Below, in pieces: positions 58,288 through 64,000 of a stretch of 64,000 bases of DNA; within the stretch, counting starts at the first letter, position 1, and the number at the start of each line of letters is the position of its first letter. The notes below the pieces were generated by a model that did no database searches, had not been told where the DNA came from, and saw nothing but the letters and a program-made list of their open reading frames with translations. Location of the stretch: contig NZ_CP081183.1 in the NCBI RefSeq assembly GCF_019693215.1, forward strand, positions 62,001-126,000, read 5' to 3'. The position numbers were made by a program, and so were the translations under genes. The stretch is from Salinarchaeum sp. IM2453 (GTDB lineage Archaea > Halobacteriota > Halobacteria > Halobacteriales > Salinarchaeaceae).

Positions 58288-61035
58288 ATGTATCGGATAG
58301 CGGTCAATAGAAACGACAGTATTTTGCTAATCGGGGACTGCGTCTCGTACGTGATCCGGGGGACGGTAACTGAGACGGATACCCCAGAAGAGGTAACGAC
58401 AAGATATGGAACCCGATCAGTTGCGACAGTAAAATTACAGGATGAAGCAGGTGATAACAACTCAGTAACGCTGTGGGGCGACTGGGCAGAGACAGCGTCT
58501 CTGGTCGATCCAGGGATGGAACTGCTGATTACGGAACTAAAGCAGCAGACAGGAAAAGAAAATAAATACGCAACAACGGGCGACTCGTATGTCATTGTTG
58601 AGCCAGATTTTCTCGTTGATGTAACAGATATCAGAGAATGGGTGCAATGTCCCCGGCAGTATTACTTGTCAAAGCTGGACAGTGCACGACAATCTGAGCC
58701 ATTACTAATTGGGACACTTGTGCACGAAGTGTTTGAAGACTTACTACATGGGCAAGATCGAGCAGACGCAATCACGAAGCGAATTAATGCTGCCTCATTA
58801 GATATCGGTCTACTTGGGATGGACCAAGAAACAGTCAGAGCAAAGGTAGCAGGACATGCAGAGGCGATTGATCAGTGGCTTGCCCAGACAACACTTTCTG
58901 GAACAGATTCCTGGAGAAGTGAGCAGTTGCTAGTAAGCGATATGTTCGGAATGAAGGGGCGTGCTGATGCAGTACGTCGTGATATGCCAGTGGAGCTGAA
59001 AACTGGAAAAAACACGCAAAAAGAACCGAGGTTTCAAGATAAAATTCAGGCCGCTTGCTATGCATTGATGCTCACTGAACGTGGTCTCGAAGTTGATACC
59101 GGAATCTTACTGTATACGAAAAACGCAGTTGTTGATCGAACAGATGTATCTGGCGATTTGTCACCGGCTAAGGAATTCTCTATTCGGAATGGTCTGTTAG
59201 ATTTTGCTGTGAGAGCACGAAACGAAATTGCTGCGATGGAATACGATATTGAGGTTCCAACCGGTTACGAAGGAGATGCAGATTGTGACAGATGTTTTGT
59301 ACAAGATACATGTCTCGTTGTCTCGGGTCGTTTAGATCAAGAGTCAAAGGCTGGAGCGATTGGAACAGCGATTCCTGAACAACATCGACAATATTTTGAC
59401 ACGACATATGATGCAATTGAAAAAGAGCGGAGAGCAATTCACCGTGAATATCGAAAACTATGGGAACAGACCCCCGAAGAACGTCTCGCAGACGATCGGG
59501 CATTGATCAATCTCACAGTTGTAAACTCAAACCAGTACCCGGATGGTCGTTGGGAAATTACCGCTAAAAACCCAGCAACCTCAGTTGGGAAGTTCCAGCA
59601 GGGAGACTTAGTGCTCGCAAGCGACGGAGATCCAGTCCACGGAGAAGGAGAATTAGCGACGCTGGAGAAAGCATCCACAGATCATCTCACAATCAGTGTT
59701 GATGAGTTTATAGAGTTATCGCGAATTGACGTGTATCCATCGGAGATAACTGTTGATCGGATGCTTACCGCATTACACGATGCACTTCTGCGGGGATCAA
59801 AGCGAAAAAGAAGAATTCTCATGGGAGAGGAAACACCAGCGTTTGATGCAGTAAGTGAAGAAATTATCCCGAACAATAGTGCACAGAATACTGCCATTCA
59901 GCGTGCACTTGGCGCAAACGACTGTCTTTTGATACATGGTCCTCCTGGAACTGGGAAAACATACACAATCGCTAAACTGATCAAGGAACTTGTCGAGGAC
60001 AATAATCGAGTCCTGCTAAGCGCATTCACAAATAGAGCCGTTGATAATGCAATTGAGCAATTGCGAGAAATTGGGTTTGCAGATATTATTCGAGTTGGAT
60101 CTGCAACCGGGGTTAGAGAAGACATGATGGATCTACGGCTACAGCAGTCGGGAGATCCACAAAAGCAGGCAAAGAAACTTGAAACAGCCTCAGTAGTCGC
60201 AGCAACAGCTGCCAGTTGCGGATCTACCGTCCTTAGAGAGCAGTCATTTGATGTTGCAGTGATCGATGAGGCGTCACAACTGACAGAGCCTGAAACACTA
60301 GCCCCAATTAATCTAGCAGATCGGTTTATTTTGGTTGGGGATCACCATCAGTTACCACCAGTAACGCAAGTTGAAACAGAGGGTACAAATGATACGAAGA
60401 GCCCATTCAAAGGAGACCTTTCAAAATCACTATTTGAGCGGATGCTGGACACATATCCTGATGCATCAGTTATGTTGACACAACAATATCGGATGGCCCA
60501 ACGCATTCAATCGTTTGCCTCAAGAGAGTTTTACAATGGAAAACTACGTCCAGCAACTGCAGAGATAGCTCGTCAGTCACTCTCTGGTCTCCCAACAGTA
60601 GATCAAGAAAAACTCCCCTCAGAATTCCAAGGCCAAGTAAACTTTATTGACATACCGGGAGATGATAGGCAACGGACTGATCATAAAGAAGCAGACCACA
60701 TTGCAACACTTGTAGAGCGTGCAGTTAGTGCTGGAATCAAGCCCGAAGACATTGGGGTTATTGCCCCGTATCGAGCGCAGGTATCAGTTCTCAGTGAGCG
60801 TCTTCCAGAACAGGTTGCGGTTGACACTGTTGATAGATTTCAGGGATCCAGCAAAGAACTGATATTAATGTCACTTGTTGCAACCAAATCGCTTGACGGC
60901 CCAATTTTCGAAGATCATAGACGGGTAAACGTAGCACTAACTCGAGCAAAGCGAGGCTTAATTTTGGTCGGGGACAAACGAGCGCTTAGCTCTGATCCAT
61001 TTTACGCGCGAATGATTGAGTGGGCAGAGCATTGA
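58288..61035 (+). CDS. Dna2-like Cas4-type nuclease fused to superfamily 1 helicase
   Basis: A 915 aa protein; the haloarchaeal family may begin at a GTG at 58351 (894 aa), since the first 21 residues look unconserved. An OB-fold start (RGTVTETDTPEEV) precedes a RecB/Cas4 nuclease: QCPRQYYLSKL (first Cys), GTLVHEVFEDLL (His), VELKTGK (Glu-x-Lys) and DCDRCFVQDTC, closing the four-Cys Fe-S cluster. The helicase follows: GPPGTGKT (about 551-558), DEASQL, QQYRM, VDTVDRFQGSS and ALTRAKRG. Dna2 trims flaps and resects ends; the same work is likely here. Confidence 0.92.
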   Translation: MYRIAVNRNDSILLIGDCVSYVIRGTVTETDTPEEVTTRYGTRSVATVKLQDEAGDNNSVTLWGDWAETASLVDPGMELLITELKQQTGKENKYATTGDSYVIVEPDFLVDVTDIREWVQCPRQYYLSKLDSARQSEPLLIGTLVHEVFEDLLHGQDRADAITKRINAASLDIGLLGMDQETVRAKVAGHAEAIDQWLAQTTLSGTDSWRSEQLLVSDMFGMKGRADAVRRDMPVELKTGKNTQKEPRFQDKIQAACYALMLTERGLEVDTGILLYTKNAVVDRTDVSGDLSPAKEFSIRNGLLDFAVRARNEIAAMEYDIEVPTGYEGDADCDRCFVQDTCLVVSGRLDQESKAGAIGTAIPEQHRQYFDTTYDAIEKERRAIHREYRKLWEQTPEERLADDRALINLTVVNSNQYPDGRWEITAKNPATSVGKFQQGDLVLASDGDPVHGEGELATLEKASTDHLTISVDEFIELSRIDVYPSEITVDRMLTALHDALLRGSKRKRRILMGEETPAFDAVSEEIIPNNSAQNTAIQRALGANDCLLIHGPPGTGKTYTIAKLIKELVEDNNRVLLSAFTNRAVDNAIEQLREIGFADIIRVGSATGVREDMMDLRLQQSGDPQKQAKKLETASVVAATAASCGSTVLREQSFDVAVIDEASQLTEPETLAPINLADRFILVGDHHQLPPVTQVETEGTNDTKSPFKGDLSKSLFERMLDTYPDASVMLTQQYRMAQRIQSFASREFYNGKLRPATAEIARQSLSGLPTVDQEKLPSEFQGQVNFIDIPGDDRQRTDHKEADHIATLVERAVSAGIKPEDIGVIAPYRAQVSVLSERLPEQVAVDTVDRFQGSSKELILMSLVATKSLDGPIFEDHRRVNVALTRAKRGLILVGDKRALSSDPFYARMIEWAEH

Positions 61036-61047
61036 CCTTCTTCCACA

Positions 61048-61085
61048 GCTGAAGCTGGGGACCTTCGCCTTGGTACCACTGTAAC
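61048..61085 (+). repeat. Short dispersed repeat, partner of 51492-51528
   Basis: GCTGAAGCTGGGGACCTTCG and the following CCTTGGTACCACTGTAAC match 51492-51528 in reverse complement with one inserted base and one substitution. It sits between the Dna2-like gene and the aminotransferase, and may double as a transcription-end hairpin for one of them. Confidence 0.5.
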
Positions 61086-61128
61086 TGCAAGAAGAGATTA
61101 GGTAGGTGAGATAAAATAGAAGGAGGAC

Positions 61129-62313
61129 CTATTGGTATTCCGAATTAGCAAGGAACTTCTCAATTCTGTTGAATGCTGTTTTGAGCTCATCTAGACTTGT
61201 TGCATATGACATCCGGAGATGACCAGTTCCATCATCACCGAATACATCGCCCGGAACAACTGCGACGCCAGCTTCAGTGAGAAGGTCTTCTGCAAACCCA
61301 TGTGCATCACCGCCAGGCGCTTCGGGGAAAACATAGAATGCGCCTTCAGCTTCAAAGCAATCAATGCCTAATTCATCAAGCCGTGAAAGAACGAATCGGC
61401 GGCGGCGATCGTAGTGGGAGAGCATTTCTTCGACGGAGTCTTGGCAGGATCGTAATGCCTCGATTGCTGCATACTGTGCTGTTGTAGGAGCAGACAGCAT
61501 TGAATACTGATGAATCTTATTCATTGCGCCAATTGCATCCGCAGGCCCCATTGCATATCCCAGACGAAGCCCGGTCATAGCATAGGCTTTCGAAAACCCA
61601 TTGAACACAATTGTCCGCTCACGCATCCCTGGGAGTGTAGCAATTGAGACGTGGTCAGTCGTGTATGTCAGATCAGCATAGATTTCATCTGAGAGAACAA
61701 GCAGATCATGCTCTTTTGCAAACTCTGCAATTGGTTCCAGATCAGCTTGTGTCATGATGGCTCCTGTAGGATTATTAGGATAGCACATCAACAATGCGTC
61801 AGCATCCTGGGCTCCAGCACTCTCAAGTGCATCTCGAGTTAGCTTGAACTGGTCATCCCGAGTAGAAACTGGAAGTGGATTTCCTCCGGCAAATGTTACT
61901 TCTGGTTGATAGGAAACATATGATGGATCGGGAACAGCAACGGTATCACCAGGTTCAACAATAGCCCGCAAAGCCACGTCAACAGCCTCACTAACTCCAG
62001 TAGTAACAATAATCTCTTCATCCGAATCATAAGAGAGATTATACTGTTGGTCAACAGTCGATGCGATAGCTTCTCGAAGCTCTCGCTTCCCCCGGTTAGA
62101 GGTATATGAAGTTCGGCCCCGTTCTAGTGAGTGGATCGCTGCGTCACGTGCTGCCCACGGAGCTGAAAAATCTGGCTCACCAACACCTAACGAAATAACA
62201 TCATCTGCCTCCTCAGCCAACTCAAAGAAGCGTCGAATTCCCGAAGGCGGAACTTCCTTAACGCGCTCAGCAATATTAAACGCCGATGCTTGTTTGGGCT
62301 CTTCAGCAGTCAT
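61129..62313 (-). CDS. PLP-dependent class I/II aminotransferase (aspartate/aromatic type)
   Basis: A 394 aa fold-type I aminotransferase. GVGEPDFSAPWAARDAAI (about 43-60) opens the domain; NPTGAIM (about 178) and the Asp of VLSDEIYADL contact PLP; the catalytic Lys is in VFNGFSKAYAMTGLRLGY (about 240). It fits the archaeal aspartate/aromatic/alanine group, so the donor-acceptor pair is uncertain. The start overlaps the regulator stop by four bases (ATGA). In Halobacterium the same lrpA1-aspB3 order is known, where the regulator controls the aminotransferase. Confidence 0.92.
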   Translation of the reverse strand: MTAEEPKQASAFNIAERVKEVPPSGIRRFFELAEEADDVISLGVGEPDFSAPWAARDAAIHSLERGRTSYTSNRGKRELREAIASTVDQQYNLSYDSDEEIIVTTGVSEAVDVALRAIVEPGDTVAVPDPSYVSYQPEVTFAGGNPLPVSTRDDQFKLTRDALESAGAQDADALLMCYPNNPTGAIMTQADLEPIAEFAKEHDLLVLSDEIYADLTYTTDHVSIATLPGMRERTIVFNGFSKAYAMTGLRLGYAMGPADAIGAMNKIHQYSMLSAPTTAQYAAIEALRSCQDSVEEMLSHYDRRRRFVLSRLDELGIDCFEAEGAFYVFPEAPGGDAHGFAEDLLTEAGVAVVPGDVFGDDGTGHLRMSYATSLDELKTAFNRIEKFLANSEYQ

Positions 62314-62795
62314 GGTGATATCGATAGTCGGTCATCATCGTCGCCGCCGTTGAAGGCGACCCCATTTTCTTTGTAACGGTCCATAACGTAGTGTGTAACG
62401 GTCTGGGTAATCTCTGGAATCGGTGCAATTTGGTCGCTAACAAACTGAGAAACTTCACGCATCGAATCGCCTTCAACACGCATGTGGAAATCATAGTCAC
62501 CAGAAACAAGTTGAAGCGACTCGACTTCAGGGAATTGGACAAGTCGATCAGCAATATCAATATAGCTTGTTTCGCGGTCGAGTTTAACATTGAGTTCAAC
62601 TTCAGCTCGAACTCGCTCATCACTTGTCTCACCCCAGTCGATAACCGCTTGGTATCCACGAATGATGCCTTTTTCTTCCAACTGCTTAATTGCGGCTTCA
62701 ACAGATTCCACATCAGTGTTAAGGATACGCGCAATGTCTTCAGTTGATCGACGGGCGTCGTCCAGCAGAAGGTCAATAAGTTCCTGTTCGTCCAT
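62310..62795 (-). CDS. lrpA1: Lrp/AsnC family transcriptional regulator
   Basis: A 161 aa regulator. The winged helix covers residues 1-50 (RRSTEDIARILNTDVESVEA), followed by RAM sensor strands (GYQAVIDWGETSDERVRAEV, VSGDYDFHMRVEGDSMREVS) that bind amino acids. The acidic C-terminal tail is extended (GGDDDDRLSISP). Its stop overlaps the aminotransferase start, so the pair is one operon and the regulator probably answers to an amino acid handled by the enzyme. The symbol follows the Halobacterium lrpA1-aspB3 pair and rests on gene order plus architecture, not a search. Confidence 0.85.
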   Translation of the reverse strand: MDEQELIDLLLDDARRSTEDIARILNTDVESVEAAIKQLEEKGIIRGYQAVIDWGETSDERVRAEVELNVKLDRETSYIDIADRLVQFPEVESLQLVSGDYDFHMRVEGDSMREVSQFVSDQIAPIPEITQTVTHYVMDRYKENGVAFNGGDDDDRLSISP

Positions 62796-62931
62796 GATAT
62801 ATAGGTGTGGTATGAAGACATATAATTCACCTCTTTTTGCAGTTACCTGGCAATATTAGAAGGATGATCAGTAAATGGAAATGTAAGCGACACTGGGACA
62901 TACGTGCAACTGATAAGAAAAGATATGATGT

Positions 62932-64000
62932 ATGATTGATGCTGATTGGTATTGTCGAGATTGGCTTGCTCGACGGGCAAATATCTCTCCGAATAAGGAG
63001 GCAGTAGTATCCCCATCAAAGGGAGACTCACTTTCGTATCAAGAATTTCATCGAATAGTAGAGGATCGAGCGAAGCACCTTGTCCAGCATCTTAATAACA
63101 CAGCCCACATAGGCTGTCTCTCTAACTTACCACTGTCATTTGCGATTGATTTGTTTGCTGGCATTCGCGCAGGGAAGACAGTAATCCCGCTAAATCCTAC
63201 CCGGCCGAAAGAAGTGTTGCTCAGCCAATTAGAGTTAGTCGATGCGCAATCAGTGATGTACAACACTACGACTAACGAAATTGCTACATCACTGGCTGAA
63301 AATGGTCAGATTACCGGAATTCAGACAGATGGTATACCAACGGAAGATGGATGTGTCGGGCTGTTTGAGTCTCAGCAACAGTCAATCGACAACATACCCC
63401 TACCTGACAAGTGGTTGATTTTATTTACATCTGGGACAACCGGTGATACAAAGCCAGTTCCACTGACGGCAAGCAATTTAGGATCAAGTGCTGTCGGGTC
63501 TGCAATGCGATTAGGGATTGATCAACAAGACCGTTGGCTAGATCCACTTCCAACGTACCACATGGGCGGTATTGCCCCGATTATACGGTCAGTGTTGTAT
63601 GGAACGACTGTCGTACTGCAGGCTAATTTTGAGCCAAATCATACTATAAGGCTGATTGAAAACCACAGTGTATCAGGGATTTCCGTAGTACCCACGATGC
63701 TGCAAGAGATTCTTAACGCAGGAAGTCTTCCACTGCTTCGGTTCATTCTCTGTGGAGGAGCCAAAACGCCCCCTGACCTTATTGAAAGATGCAAACGTAG
63801 AAGACTCCCAATCTATCCAACATATGGTATGACAGAAGCATCATCTCAGATTGCCACCGCGACACCACTGGAAGCTTACAGGTATCCAGAGTATGTGGGT
63901 CGGCCGTTATTCCAGATGGACGTGAAAATCATCCAGGACGGAGAGTCAATGCCTGCTGGTGAAACAGGAGAAATCGTGATTGAGGGACCATCAGTGACAA
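62932..64000 (+). CDS. menE: MenE-like O-succinylbenzoate-CoA ligase, 3' truncated by window end
   Basis: The frame opens MIDADWYCRDWLARRANISP and has no stop before 64000, so about 356 residues are seen. Acyl-adenylate motifs: LILFTSGTTGDTKPVPL (P-loop, about 162-178), LPTYHMGGIAPIIRSVLYG (about 205-223), FILCGGAKTPPDLI and YGMTEASSQIAT (about 302-313). The YHMGG and GGAKTP blocks point to MenE, which activates O-succinylbenzoate in menaquinone synthesis. This would supply the quinol used by the NrfD subunit at 15270. The upstream start is divergent from lrpA1 with about 135 bases between. Confidence 0.88.
   Translation, partial: MIDADWYCRDWLARRANISPNKEAVVSPSKGDSLSYQEFHRIVEDRAKHLVQHLNNTAHIGCLSNLPLSFAIDLFAGIRAGKTVIPLNPTRPKEVLLSQLELVDAQSVMYNTTTNEIATSLAENGQITGIQTDGIPTEDGCVGLFESQQQSIDNIPLPDKWLILFTSGTTGDTKPVPLTASNLGSSAVGSAMRLGIDQQDRWLDPLPTYHMGGIAPIIRSVLYGTTVVLQANFEPNHTIRLIENHSVSGISVVPTMLQEILNAGSLPLLRFILCGGAKTPPDLIERCKRRRLPIYPTYGMTEASSQIATATPLEAYRYPEYVGRPLFQMDVKIIQDGESMPAGETGEIVIEGPSVT

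Noticed and set aside
1-64000. CRISPR array, prophage or rRNA operon
   Set aside because: No regularly spaced identical repeats, no phage structural genes and no rRNA signatures were seen.

Overview
The window looks like a low-GC haloarchaeal chromosome, most like Haloquadratum. The proteins are acidic (Asp/Glu-rich, with runs such as DDDD). Information-processing genes are archaeal (TFE, Trm56, an archaeal RNase P RNA, archaeal-type SerS). There are haloarchaea-restricted families (DUF5787, DUF5803, DUF2110-TFE order, Lrp with a TRASH domain, Azf glucose-6-phosphate dehydrogenase). Most genes are AT-richer than in typical haloarchaea, and IS1341/IS605-type debris is abundant. The genus call is an inference from the translated sequences; no search was run.

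Layout. 1-11.1 kb: end of a DUF2240 gene, a Brr2/Hel308-like helicase (-), serS (-), two metallo-beta-lactamase-fold proteins, a ThcOx-type nitroreductase, an AAA ATPase, DUF5787 and azf. 11.1-11.8 kb is gene-free and unusually GC-rich. 11.8-20.1 kb: mptD, a membrane protein, a TRASH-Lrp regulator, then a three-gene Fe-S/NrfD/molybdopterin oxidoreductase operon in the B-C-A order of tetrathionate reductase. 20.2-31.8 kb: UspA, tRNA-Leu(CAA), a PAP2 phosphatase, DUF63, a YcaO protein, the RNase P RNA (26.04-26.36 kb, minus strand), AMMECR1, a nicotinamidase-like hydrolase, small ORFs, a CBS-HPF fusion, a CBS site-2 protease and thioredoxin. 31.8-41.3 kb: two IS1341-type TnpB elements flank a Tat-secreted protein, an aspartoacylase-like enzyme and the trm56-tfe-DUF2110-DUF5803 operon.

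41.3-50.4 kb is a minus-strand acetate block: small membrane protein, UspA, sodium:solute symporter with DUF4212 partner, acetyl-CoA synthetase, an opsin-activator-type regulator, and a second acetyl-CoA synthetase. 50.6-64 kb: DUF2797, SRPBCC, TrkA, a beta-RFAP synthase-like GHMP kinase, IlvD, a DUF2342 protease, a Dna2-like nuclease-helicase, an Lrp-aminotransferase operon, and the 5' part of a MenE-like ligase cut by the window end.

Themes: respiration (Mo/Fe-S reductase; MenE would feed menaquinone synthesis), acetate activation with its own transporter and regulator, pterin-type C1-carrier synthesis (MptD and MptG), and a mobile layer in which two TnpB genes and about ten short relics share the same terminal palindromes. 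No CRISPR array, rRNA or prophage was seen.
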